From assembly GCF_011751745.2 (NCBI RefSeq), contig NZ_CP061170.1, positions 1-64,000 of the forward strand: a DNA stretch of 64,000 bases. The letters run 5' to 3'. Numbering within the stretch: position 1 is the stretch's first letter; every line of letters starts with the position of its first letter. Below, in pieces: positions 13,238 to 21,765 of this stretch. This stretch comes from Paramicrobacterium fandaimingii. GTDB lineage: Bacteria; Actinomycetota; Actinomycetes; Actinomycetales; Microbacteriaceae. Under the pieces are notes generated by a model. The model did not search any database and was not told where the DNA came from. It was given only the letters and a program-made list of their open reading frames with translations. Made by a program: the position numbers and the translations under genes.

Positions 13238-14383
13238 GTGGGAATCATTCAGGCATTCACCGGCGCTCTCGGTGGGACTTTCGCGGATCAGTGGAAGGAC
13301 ATCATCACAGCCGGACACTTCACCGAGTACACGGTGGTCGCCCCGGGCGTTTATCAGCAGACCAACAACGGGCGCGGGACGAACTTTAAAGGTTCTGCTG
13401 ACGTCATCTCCAACGGCTCGAAGATCTTTGTCCCCGAGAACACCGCTGCTTTCATCTTCAGCCGGGCGGGTATCGAGGAGGTTGTCACCCAAGCGGGCGG
13501 GTACGAGTATTGGGCGGGACAGCCGAGCGTCTTCAGCGGTGATGGTTTCACCTCCTCGATTGTGCAGCAGACCGTCGACCGCTTCGGCTACGGCGGGCAG
13601 ACCTCGGATCAGAAGTACCTCGCCTTTGTTAACCTGCGCGAGATTCGCGGGCTCAAGTTTGGTACGCGCGGACCTATGGTCTACCACGACAGGTTCTATG
13701 GAGCCGACCTGGAGCTCCTGGCATTCGGTACATTCTCCCTACGCGTCGTCGATGCCGTCGCTTTCGTTCGGAACTTCCTACCTGCGAACGCACGCTATTA
13801 CGCATTCGACAGTGCCGAGGCTCGCCAGCAAATCTCCTCCGAATTCATGCAGGCGTTCCTCGTCGTGGTCAACTCGCTTTCGGCGACGCATCGCATCTCC
13901 GAACTGCCCTCGCAGGCGGGGGCCATCGCCGAACTGATTGCCGACGACGACTCTGCGCTTGGCTCCTGGATAACACGGTACGGACTCGACGTAGTTCAGG
14001 TCGGTATCGAGAGCATCGAGTTCTCACCCGAGTCGCGGGAGCTTGTCAAGCAGTATTCCGCGAACAAGATGAACCTCTCGGCGTTCGAAGGCATATCACA
14101 GCAGGGATCGAACGTCGCCGCGCAGCAGAAGGTTGCGCAGGGAGTTCAGGATCACGGACTCGGCGATGGCGGCGGGATGCTGTTTGGCATGAACCTCGCC
14201 CAGGCGATCAACCCGCTGACGGCTGCACCGGCAGCGCCGGTTGTTGCTCCCGGCGCCCCTGCGCCGAGTCTGTCCCTCGATGAGCAGATCGAGGCCGTCA
14301 GGAAGCTGAAGGATTTGGTCGACGCGGGGATTCTGTCTCTGGACGAGTTCGACGTGAAGAAGAAGGAAGTCATGGGTCTTTGA
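13238..14383 (+). CDS. SPFH-domain protein (YdjI/COG4260-like) with C-terminal SHOCT helix
   Basis: 381 residues from GTG 13238 (AGAAGGAATAACCA upstream). The N-terminal MGIIQAFTGALGGTFADQWKD and the following region match the YdjI-type SPFH/band-7 proteins, which scaffold membrane microdomains without a transmembrane helix. Residues about 345-381 form a SHOCT module (EQIEAVRKLKDLVDAGILSLDEF), often used for oligomerisation. It is 23 bases downstream of the PH-like gene, so likely the last gene of a three-gene unit. Known YdjI-like proteins work with PspA; no pspA is visible here. Confidence 0.8.
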   Translation: MGIIQAFTGALGGTFADQWKDIITAGHFTEYTVVAPGVYQQTNNGRGTNFKGSADVISNGSKIFVPENTAAFIFSRAGIEEVVTQAGGYEYWAGQPSVFSGDGFTSSIVQQTVDRFGYGGQTSDQKYLAFVNLREIRGLKFGTRGPMVYHDRFYGADLELLAFGTFSLRVVDAVAFVRNFLPANARYYAFDSAEARQQISSEFMQAFLVVVNSLSATHRISELPSQAGAIAELIADDDSALGSWITRYGLDVVQVGIESIEFSPESRELVKQYSANKMNLSAFEGISQQGSNVAAQQKVAQGVQDHGLGDGGGMLFGMNLAQAINPLTAAPAAPVVAPGAPAPSLSLDEQIEAVRKLKDLVDAGILSLDEFDVKKKEVMGL

Positions 14384-14542
14384 GGCCTCTCGGAAGGCGT
14401 ATGCGCGAAGCTATCTGCGAAACTCGTAGGCACTGGGCGGTGCTGCAGTAGACGGCCTCCCTCACCGAGTCAACGTCCGATGTTGGCTTCTAATTGAGGG
14501 GAATACGGCCGGAACTCACCGAAGCGTCGCTCGCGTATGAAT

Positions 14543-14908
14543 TCACTTCGTCTTCGCCCACACCGTGCTGCGGTGGACCCCGAACTGGTGGGAGAGCGCG
14601 GTCACTCTGAGACCGTTCGCGCGGGCTGTTCGCATGGCGTCCACTTCCTCGTCCGTGAGTCGTGTTCGAGTTCGTTTCTTTGGGTGCGCCGACGCCGCGA
14701 TCAGCGGGTCATCAGCCTCACCGTCGAGACTGGCATCGTCGTGCGCGCCTTGTTTCCGCGCTGAAACAAGTCTCTCGACGCGTGGTCGTCTGTTCCCGCA
14801 GCGCTCCATTGCGTCCACAGTTTGATCTGAATGTCGGGTGGCCCGGTCACTCAACATCCGCGAGCACATCGCCGCATATACGTCAGTTTCCTTCGCACTC
14901 TCCCGCAT
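14543..14908 (-). CDS. Orphan helix-turn-helix protein, resolvase-like
   Basis: 121 residues. The C-terminal 45 residues (RTRLTDEEVDAMRTARANGL then VTALSHQFGVHRSTVWAKTK) match the DNA-binding helix-turn-helix found at the end of resolvase/invertase-type recombinases. The first 75 residues are low-complexity and charged, with no catalytic domain. It may be a small DNA-binding protein or a leftover of a mobile element; its place near the recombinase remnant favours the latter. Confidence 0.5.
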   Translation of the reverse strand: MRESAKETDVYAAMCSRMLSDRATRHSDQTVDAMERCGNRRPRVERLVSARKQGAHDDASLDGEADDPLIAASAHPKKRTRTRLTDEEVDAMRTARANGLRVTALSHQFGVHRSTVWAKTK

Positions 14909-14988
14909 CCTGAATCATGGTTCGTCGTAGCCAATGGACGCCAAGTGCGATTGACAGCAACTGGCACCCGTGCGGCAGGATGTGGAAT

Positions 14989-15996
14989 ATGACCACAACA
15001 ACTGCCATCGGCTACGAGAAGAACTTGCCGATTACTGACCCGAGCGCACTCATCGAGAAGGACGTTGAGATACCCGAACTCGGCCCACACGACCTGCTTG
15101 TCGAAGTCAACGCTGTTTCGGTCAACCCCGTGGATGTCAAACTGCGAGCTGGCGCATCCGCCAACGGCTTTCGAATCCTCGGTTTCGATGCTGCGGGCAT
15201 TGTGCGCGATATCGGATCTGAGGTGACGCTCTTCATCCCGGGTGATGAGGTGTTCTATGCAGGGACTAACGATCGCGCTGGCTCGAACCAGCGACTGCAT
15301 GCCGTGGACGAGCGAAGCACCGGACGAAAGCCAGCTACGTTGTCGTTCGCTGACGCGGCCTCCCTTCCGCTGACCTCGATCACCGCGTGGGAAAGCCTGT
15401 TCGACCGGCTCCAGCTCACCGAGCAGTCGTTCGGAACGCTGCTGATCGTCGGAGCGACAGGCGGAGTCGGGTCGATCATGATCCAGCTCGTCGAAGCGCT
15501 GCTGCCGAACGTCACGGTAATTGCGACGGCTTCGAGCGCTGATCGCGCCGCTTGGGTGCGACAGCTCGGTGCTGAGCATGCGGTGAACCACAGGGAGAAC
15601 ATGACAGCTGAGGTTTCGGCCATCGCCCCGGACGGCGTGGACTGGCTCTTCACTGCCCACTCGGAAGCGCAGATCGAAACCTATGCCGAGATCGTGCGGC
15701 CATTCGGGCACATTGTTGCGATCGACGATGGCCCGCGTGATGTTTCGCCGTTGAAGGGCAAGAGCATCGCGTGGCACTGGGAACTCATGTTCACGAAGCC
15801 GCAATACAAGACTCACGACATGATCGGACAGCACCAGCTTCTGAACGAGGTGGCAAGGCTGGTGCATCAAGGTCGCGTTCGCGCCACCACGACGCGCGCT
15901 CTTTCTCCCATCACGGCAGCCACGCTTCGCGAGGCGCACGAGCTTGTCGAGAGCGGTCGGGTCGCGGGCAAGATCGTCCTTCACGACTGGGCGTAG
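14989..15996 (+). CDS. Zinc-type alcohol dehydrogenase-like / quinone oxidoreductase-like protein
   Basis: 335-residue medium-chain dehydrogenase/reductase. It has the GroES-like N-terminal part (VNAVSVNPVDVKLRAG near 38), then a nucleotide-binding motif GATGGVGSIMIQL near 159 that indicates NAD(P)H. Structural-zinc cysteines are absent, as in the quinone oxidoreductase branch annotated as zinc-type alcohol dehydrogenase-like. I chose ATG 14989 (MTTTTAIGYEKNLPI), which fits the family start; an upstream frame from 14917 adds 24 unlikely residues. It stands alone between the helix-turn-helix gene and a convergent hydrolase, and its substrate is unknown. Confidence 0.85.
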   Translation: MTTTTAIGYEKNLPITDPSALIEKDVEIPELGPHDLLVEVNAVSVNPVDVKLRAGASANGFRILGFDAAGIVRDIGSEVTLFIPGDEVFYAGTNDRAGSNQRLHAVDERSTGRKPATLSFADAASLPLTSITAWESLFDRLQLTEQSFGTLLIVGATGGVGSIMIQLVEALLPNVTVIATASSADRAAWVRQLGAEHAVNHRENMTAEVSAIAPDGVDWLFTAHSEAQIETYAEIVRPFGHIVAIDDGPRDVSPLKGKSIAWHWELMFTKPQYKTHDMIGQHQLLNEVARLVHQGRVRATTTRALSPITAATLREAHELVESGRVAGKIVLHDWA

Positions 15997-16040
15997 GAGT
16001 TTGTTCGGCCTTCCCTGAGGCGTTGTTCACACGACCGAGA

Positions 16041-17369
16041 TCACCGGTTGAAGCGGTCGGGGCGGTAATTGAGGAACCGTGCCTCGCCCATGTCGAGTGC
16101 CTCTGCAGCTGCGTTCAGATGGTGAACCGCAGTGGAGCCGCCCCAGTGTCCCGTGTCGAGGCGGTCGAGGAGCACGTTCGCTGCGGTGACCACCTCGGCG
16201 TCACTGAATGCACAGTGGCCGGCGGAACCGACGTAGGTCTGGCGAAGGAGCGGTGCGTTGCCGGCCCGATTCACGCGCTGTTCGTATGCGGATTGCTGGG
16301 CGACCGTTGAGATCTGATCGCCCACGGCGTTCAGCGTGAGGGTGGGAACAGAGATGTCGCCCGTGAACTCATAGCTTGCGGCGAAGCGCTCCACCGCATC
16401 GGGGTCGGCCTCGATTCGCTCTGCACCATTGACTGTCGCGAGGTCGTCCTTGAGGGAGAGCCCCGCCTCGTCGTACAGCGCCTTCACGACGCGGCGCGAC
16501 TCGGCCGACGCCTTGCGCAGCTGCTCTGCGTAGTCAATGCCGACATTCCACGAGGGGAGTCCGCCGAACACCTCGGTGCTCGTCTTGCGACTGCTCATCG
16601 CCTGACCGATGTATGGCAGCGGGTCACCGGAGAGGGAGCCGTACCAGCCTGCCTCGTACTGGCGCGGATCCTTCGGATCGGGATCTTCAACGCTTTGCGA
16701 CCAGGCGGGCAACTGGCCGATGGCGGAAGCGAGCGCAATGCGCGCGCGGCCCTCTGGCGACTGCTGCGCTTCGGCGAGGGCACCTTGCCACAGGGCACGG
16801 GCTGCTTCGATGTCGTCGGGGATGTCGACGACGGGGAGGGTCGGATCGATGAGCTGCCCGAGAGTGAACACCGTGTCGAGCTTCTGGTTCCACTGCGAAA
16901 CGGTGCCCGAGAGGCCGCCGCATCCAGCGACGACGCCGTCGATGCGATCGGGATGCAGCTCGCCTGTCGTCGCGGCGATCATGCCGCCCATCGACTGCCC
17001 CATCGCAATCGCCCTCGACGGCACGCCGGCTGTGGCGGCAAACGCATCCAAGGCCTCGATCTGGTTGTCGACCGCACCCCGCAGATTCCAGCCGGTCACG
17101 TCGCGTGTCGTTCCGCCGTAGGCTGCGCCGTCGTCGATGAGCGCCTGCTGCGATTCGGACGGGCCTCCTGACGCGAAGTCGAGGTCGACGAACACTGTGC
17201 CGTTCCAGTCCTCCGGAACGACGAAGCGGTACGGGGTGGAATCAGCGAGAAACCCCTCGATCGTCTTGTCTGTCTCGTCGGCCGCTGCCGGCGTGACCGT
17301 CGTGACAGCGAGCGTTCCCACTGCCAGTGCAGCGGCGGCATGCGTCCATCTGTGCGTCATAAGCGTCAT
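16041..17369 (-). CDS. Secreted alpha/beta hydrolase
   Basis: About 442 residues with a signal peptide (MTHRWTHAAAALAVGTLAV, cleavage likely after TPAAADE). The nucleophile elbow GQSMGG near residue 125 and a late GHC with histidine (VGSAGHCAF near 380) support an alpha/beta hydrolase. The start may be ATG 17369 or ATG 17360; GGGGAAGG upstream favours the latter by spacing. It is divergent from the first P450 gene, and a 19-bp palindrome at 17452-17470 lies between them. That placement suggests an extracellular first step, releasing substrate for the island's importers. Confidence 0.8.
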   Translation of the reverse strand: MTLMTHRWTHAAAALAVGTLAVTTVTPAAADETDKTIEGFLADSTPYRFVVPEDWNGTVFVDLDFASGGPSESQQALIDDGAAYGGTTRDVTGWNLRGAVDNQIEALDAFAATAGVPSRAIAMGQSMGGMIAATTGELHPDRIDGVVAGCGGLSGTVSQWNQKLDTVFTLGQLIDPTLPVVDIPDDIEAARALWQGALAEAQQSPEGRARIALASAIGQLPAWSQSVEDPDPKDPRQYEAGWYGSLSGDPLPYIGQAMSSRKTSTEVFGGLPSWNVGIDYAEQLRKASAESRRVVKALYDEAGLSLKDDLATVNGAERIEADPDAVERFAASYEFTGDISVPTLTLNAVGDQISTVAQQSAYEQRVNRAGNAPLLRQTYVGSAGHCAFSDAEVVTAANVLLDRLDTGHWGGSTAVHHLNAAAEALDMGEARFLNYRPDRFNR

Positions 17370-17451
17370 CGCCTTCCCCTTTACCAACGCCATCGTCGTC
17401 AGGATCCCGCCGAAACGCGGGTCGGTACGAGAATGGCACTACCTTCGGGGA

Positions 17452-17470
17452 ATATCAACCCGATTGATAT
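17452..17470. promoter_or_regulatory. Palindromic operator candidate 1
   Basis: ATATCAACCCGATTGATAT, a 19-bp inverted repeat (ATATCA-N7-TGATAT) between the divergent hydrolase and P450 genes. The same architecture recurs at 26444, 42229, 55176 and, with one change per half, at 32958. Likely the binding site of a shared dimeric regulator. Confidence 0.75.
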
Positions 17471-17577
17471 ATCAAATTCCGCCACGACAGGCGATGCCCC
17501 GTGACACTTGACAAACTTTCGTCCGGTCGGCACCCTAGCTGTAATGCTAATGGGGGCAGAACGATCCGGAGGTGCGC

Positions 17578-18810
17578 GTGGAAGACGACTTCGACCTGAC
17601 GGCGGATGACAATCCGGTGGCGGCCCACGCGATGTATGCGCAGTTGCGCGAGGAGTGCCCCGTCGCGTACTCATCGGCATACGGTGGCTTCTACGCTCTC
17701 ACCCGCTACGACGACGTGAAAGCGGCAGCCATGGATCCGGTCACCTTCATCTCGTCTGTGCGCGCTGTGGTTCCGAGCGACCCGCGGGGTCTGAGGCGCC
17801 CGCCGCTGAACTTCGATGCCCCGGCTCACACTCCGTTTCGCCGCGCACTCGAGCGCACACTGCAGCGATCGCGCCTCGAACGTCTCGAGCCCGCTCTCAG
17901 CGAACATGCGCGGCGGGCGTTGCGCCCGCTCCTCGAGACGGGTGAGGGCGACATCGCCACCGGCTTCGGCGTGCAGTTTCCGGCCTGGGTCACCACCGAG
18001 TGGCTCAACTTGGAACCACACATCGCGCCACATCTCGCCGATACCTCGTTTGCCTGGATCACCGCCTGGCGCGAGCAGGATGGCGAGACCACGACGGCGA
18101 TGAGCGAGAGGATGTACGACATCGCACGCGATCTCGTGCGTCGCAGACGCGAAGAGCCGCTCCCCGTCGAGGAGGATCCTGCGAGCTCGCTGCTTGCCGA
18201 GCGCATTGACGGCGAACCGCTGACAGACGAGCATCTCGTCGGATGCCTGCGCCAGAGCCTCGTCGTCGGAATGGTTGCACCGCCCATCCTGCTCGGTTCG
18301 ACACTGCGCCATCTCTCGGAGGACACCGACCTGCAGGATCGGCTGCGAAGAGATCCCGCGCTGATCCCGGCCGCAATCGAGGAGTTTCTGCGACTGTACG
18401 CGCCGTATCGCGGGTTCGCGCGCACCGCGTCGAAGCCGACCGACGTCCGCGGCAGAACGATCCCCGTTGGCGTTCCCGTGACTCTCCCCTACGCGGCGGC
18501 GAATCGGGATCCGCGCGTGTTCGCAGACCCCGATACCTTCATCCTCGGGCGTGAGAACGTCGCCAAACACCTCGGATTCGGTCGCGGACCGCACCGATGC
18601 GTCGGCATGCCGCTCGCCCGCATGGCGATCCGCGTTGCGCTTGAGGAACTGCTTGCCGCTACCGATGTCTTCTCCACCCACGGGCCCTACACCTATGCGC
18701 GGATGCCCGAGGTCGGTCTCACGTCGGTGCCGGTAACGGTGCGCGCAAGCGGGTCTATCCACGGGGCCTCGCGCGCCCCAGACTTCCCGCTCGAGGACGT
18801 CAGCAGATGA
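17578..18810 (+). CDS. Cytochrome P450 lacking the I-helix acid-alcohol pair (first)
   Basis: 410-residue soluble P450. The heme-binding motif FGRGPHRCVGMPLARM has its cysteine at residue 341, and the K-helix ExxR appears as EEFLR. The I-helix, normally AGxE/DT, reads VGMVAPP (Gly 231), so the acidic residue and the threonine that drive oxygen protonation are Val and Ala. GTG 17578 has GGAGG five bases upstream; GTG 17572 is the alternative. It overlaps the ABC permease by ATGA. No ferredoxin or reductase is nearby. The substrate is unknown; the sister P450 at 21762 shares the same changes. Confidence 0.93.
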   Translation: MEDDFDLTADDNPVAAHAMYAQLREECPVAYSSAYGGFYALTRYDDVKAAAMDPVTFISSVRAVVPSDPRGLRRPPLNFDAPAHTPFRRALERTLQRSRLERLEPALSEHARRALRPLLETGEGDIATGFGVQFPAWVTTEWLNLEPHIAPHLADTSFAWITAWREQDGETTTAMSERMYDIARDLVRRRREEPLPVEEDPASSLLAERIDGEPLTDEHLVGCLRQSLVVGMVAPPILLGSTLRHLSEDTDLQDRLRRDPALIPAAIEEFLRLYAPYRGFARTASKPTDVRGRTIPVGVPVTLPYAAANRDPRVFADPDTFILGRENVAKHLGFGRGPHRCVGMPLARMAIRVALEELLAATDVFSTHGPYTYARMPEVGLTSVPVTVRASGSIHGASRAPDFPLEDVSR

Positions 18811-20576
18811 GGACGCCGTCGCCTCCGAGGGCCACTCGCGACAACGATTCGACGATGCCGGTCGGCACCGTTCCGACCCGGCCCGCACGCCGGGCCCCCC
18901 GCCCGTTCCTCATCGTCTCAATCGCGCTCGCCGTCGCCGCCGGCCTGCTCGGCGTCGTGCCACTGGCCGCCGTCGGAATCGGCGCATTCGCGGAGGGGTC
19001 GGCGATGCTCGACGCGCTCGCCGAGGAAGACGTCGTCGGTCTGCTGCGGAACACCCTGATCGTTGTGAGCGTCAGCACGGTCTTCGCCCTACTCATCGGC
19101 GCCGGACTTGCCTGGGTGAACGAACGCACCGACGCGGGAATGGGAATTGTCACGGAGGCGATGCCGCTGCTGCCGTTCATGCTTCCGCCGATCGCGGGAT
19201 CAATCGGCTGGGTGCTGCTCCTGGCCCCGACGGCCGGCTTCTTCAACGGCATCTTGCGCGGCGCACTTGAATTTCTCGGCATCCATCTTGATCAGGGTCC
19301 CTTCAACATCTATAGCTGGTACGGGCTCATCATCGTGTACACGATCTATGCCGTGCCCTACGCATTCATGCTGTGCACGACAGGTCTGCGCAATATGGAC
19401 CCCGCGCTCGAGGAGCAGAGCCGGGTCAGCGGATCGTCTCTCGGTCGTACCCTGCGCACCGTGACGCTTCCCGCGATGCTGCCGAGCATTCTCGGTTCGA
19501 CCATGTTGATTCTGATGAGCAGCTTCGGCCTGTTCTCGATTCCGAGCGTGATCGGGCGCGGCGCGGAGATTCCGATCCTGTCGACACGGATCGTGCACCT
19601 TCTCAATTTCACCTACCCGGCAGAGACGGGTGCCGCCATCGGCCTCAGCCTCATTCTCGTTGCGTTCGTTGCGGTGATCTGGTGGCTGCAGGCCGCCACG
19701 CTCAAGAAGGGGCGCTTTGCGACGATCGGCGGCAAGGGCCAGCGTGCGTCGAAGATCCGACTCAGGAAGGCTCGTCCGTGGGTGCGGGGCTTCGTGATCG
19801 CCTACATCTTCTTCACGACCGTGGCGCCGCTGCTCGCGCTCCTCATCGTGTCGCTGAACGGCTTCTGGACGCTCAACATCGACTGGTCCGCCCTCAGTTT
19901 GGATGCGTTCTTCAGCGCACTCATCGAGGATCGCTCAACGCGGAGTGCGCTGATCAACAGCCTGACGTACGGCGCAATCGGATCCGTCATCGGCATCATC
20001 GTCGTCGCCGTGGCGTCGCTGTGGATCGTGCGTTCGAACGGCCGGTTCGCGCGCATTGTGGACGGTGCGATCAAGTTCCCCGCGATGCTTTCGCACCTCA
20101 TCATCGCCGTGGGCGTTGTGCTCGCTTTCGCTGGCCCGCCGTTCAACCTCGGTGGTACGGCGATCATTATGATCGGTGCCTATATCGCCCTCTATCTTCC
20201 CCAAGCATCGATCACGACAGATACGGCTGTCGCACAGATCGGCAAGGAGCTCCCGGAGGCGTCGCGCGTCGCCGGAGCTGGAGAAGCGAAGACCATCAGT
20301 CGAATCTTCTTCCCCCTGATGGCCCCGGCGCTCATCATCGGCTGGTCGATGCTGTTCGTGCGAATGGTCGGTGATCTGACGGCATCGTCGATCCTCGCGG
20401 GCACCCGCAATAACGTCATCGGATTTCGCATCCTCGAGATCTATCAGAACGGGTCATACGCCGAGCTCGCAGCGATCTCGACGTTCCTCACCCTCGTCAG
20501 CGCCGTCATCGTGATCGGCGTCCTTATCATTGCGCGGCGCCTATCGCGCTGGAACAACACCTCTGGAGACACGTGA
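18807..20576 (+). CDS. ABC importer permease, iron(III)/small-organic type (two fused halves)
   Basis: 589-residue permease with about twelve membrane segments and two EAA loops (EEQSRVSGSSLGRTLRTVTL near 205 and KELPEASRVAGAGEAKTI near 480), as in FbpB/AfuB-like permeases. Related transporters carry ferric iron, polyamines, thiamine or phosphonates. It overlaps the upstream P450 by four bases and is followed by its ATPase and a second P450. I therefore infer that the system may import the P450 substrate rather than iron. Confidence 0.92.
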   Translation: MRTPSPPRATRDNDSTMPVGTVPTRPARRAPRPFLIVSIALAVAAGLLGVVPLAAVGIGAFAEGSAMLDALAEEDVVGLLRNTLIVVSVSTVFALLIGAGLAWVNERTDAGMGIVTEAMPLLPFMLPPIAGSIGWVLLLAPTAGFFNGILRGALEFLGIHLDQGPFNIYSWYGLIIVYTIYAVPYAFMLCTTGLRNMDPALEEQSRVSGSSLGRTLRTVTLPAMLPSILGSTMLILMSSFGLFSIPSVIGRGAEIPILSTRIVHLLNFTYPAETGAAIGLSLILVAFVAVIWWLQAATLKKGRFATIGGKGQRASKIRLRKARPWVRGFVIAYIFFTTVAPLLALLIVSLNGFWTLNIDWSALSLDAFFSALIEDRSTRSALINSLTYGAIGSVIGIIVVAVASLWIVRSNGRFARIVDGAIKFPAMLSHLIIAVGVVLAFAGPPFNLGGTAIIMIGAYIALYLPQASITTDTAVAQIGKELPEASRVAGAGEAKTISRIFFPLMAPALIIGWSMLFVRMVGDLTASSILAGTRNNVIGFRILEIYQNGSYAELAAISTFLTLVSAVIVIGVLIIARRLSRWNNTSGDT

Positions 20577-20577
20577 C

Positions 20578-21765
20578 ATGACGCAGATGACAAAGCAGAA
20601 TTCCGACGTGCCGGCCACAGACTCGGTGGGCGAGCAGGCGCAGCCCGTCGTGCAGCTGCGCAATGTCGTCAAGCGGTTCCGACGCGCAGACGGATCTGTC
20701 GCCAATGCGATCGACGGCGTCTCGATCGACGTGATGCCTGGCGAGTTTCTCGTATTGCTCGGCCCGTCTGGGTGCGGGAAGACGACGCTGCTGCGCACCA
20801 TCGCCGGGCTGGAGCTGGCGGACGAGGGTGAGATTGATGTGCACGGTACGACGGTGCTCTCGGTGCCGCGCAAAATCGAGCTGCCACCCGAAAAGCGCCA
20901 CCTCAGCATGATCTTTCAGTCTTACGCTCTGTGGCCGCACCTGACCGTTTTCGACAACGTCGCATACCCGCTGCGCAGCCGCGGCAGACGGCTGCCGAAG
21001 AGCGAGATCGCGGCGAAGGTCAATCGCGTCCTCGGTCTCGTGGGCGTGGAGAATCTCGGAGGTCAGTACCCCGGCCAGATGTCGGGCGGGCAGCAACAGC
21101 GTGTCGCACTCGCTCGCGCCCTCGTCGACGGAGGAAACCTCGTGCTCTTCGACGAGCCACTGTCGAATGTCGACGCAAAGGTTCGCGAGACGCTGCGACG
21201 CGAACTGCTCGAGATGCAGCGCACGCTCGGCTTCGCTGCCGTCTACGTGACGCACGACCAGAACGAAGCAATGGAATTGGCCCACCGCGTGGCAGTGATG
21301 GGGGGAGGGAAAGTGCGCCAGCTTGGGCCGCCCGCTGACATCTATTCGCACCCCGTCGATAGATACGTTGCGAACTTCATCGGCACCACCAACGAGATTC
21401 CGGCGACCGTACGAGCGATCGACGGCAACCGTGTTGGGATCGATACCCCCGCCGGCCAAGCACTGGGCGTGGCCGCCGATACCCATCTCACGCCAGGGGA
21501 CGCCGTGATTGCCTGCTTCCGTCCCGAATACGGTCAGGTTCAGAACGCGGAGAAGGCGGCCAACAATGTGTGGTCGGGAATCGTCGAACGGGTGCTGTTC
21601 CTCGGGCAGACGAGCGAGACCATCATGCGTCTCGGCGGTACGGACCAATACCTGAGATTGACGAGCCTCGGCGAGCCCGAGCACGGCGAAGGAGACGACA
21701 TCACGATCACAATCCCCGAGCATCGGCTGCGCATCATGCGCGCCGAGGGAGAGAAGGCGCAATGA
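20578..21765 (+). CDS. ABC importer ATPase (PotA/FbpC type)
   Basis: 395 residues. Walker A GPSGCGKTT near 62, signature MSGGQQQR near 166, Walker B LVLFDEP near 187, and a C-terminal TOBE-like domain (about 290-395). The ATG at 20578 lies one base after the permease stop, with CTGGAGAC upstream; an earlier in-frame start at 20530 would be inside the permease. It overlaps the second P450 by ATGA, so the four genes are one operon. Confidence 0.95.
   Translation: MTQMTKQNSDVPATDSVGEQAQPVVQLRNVVKRFRRADGSVANAIDGVSIDVMPGEFLVLLGPSGCGKTTLLRTIAGLELADEGEIDVHGTTVLSVPRKIELPPEKRHLSMIFQSYALWPHLTVFDNVAYPLRSRGRRLPKSEIAAKVNRVLGLVGVENLGGQYPGQMSGGQQQRVALARALVDGGNLVLFDEPLSNVDAKVRETLRRELLEMQRTLGFAAVYVTHDQNEAMELAHRVAVMGGGKVRQLGPPADIYSHPVDRYVANFIGTTNEIPATVRAIDGNRVGIDTPAGQALGVAADTHLTPGDAVIACFRPEYGQVQNAEKAANNVWSGIVERVLFLGQTSETIMRLGGTDQYLRLTSLGEPEHGEGDDITITIPEHRLRIMRAEGEKAQ

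Noticed and set aside
20527..21762. Long antisense frame (411 codons) opposite the ABC ATPase gene
   Set aside because: The + strand frame has full ABC ATPase motifs; long antisense frames are common in high-GC DNA and this one has no recognisable motif.
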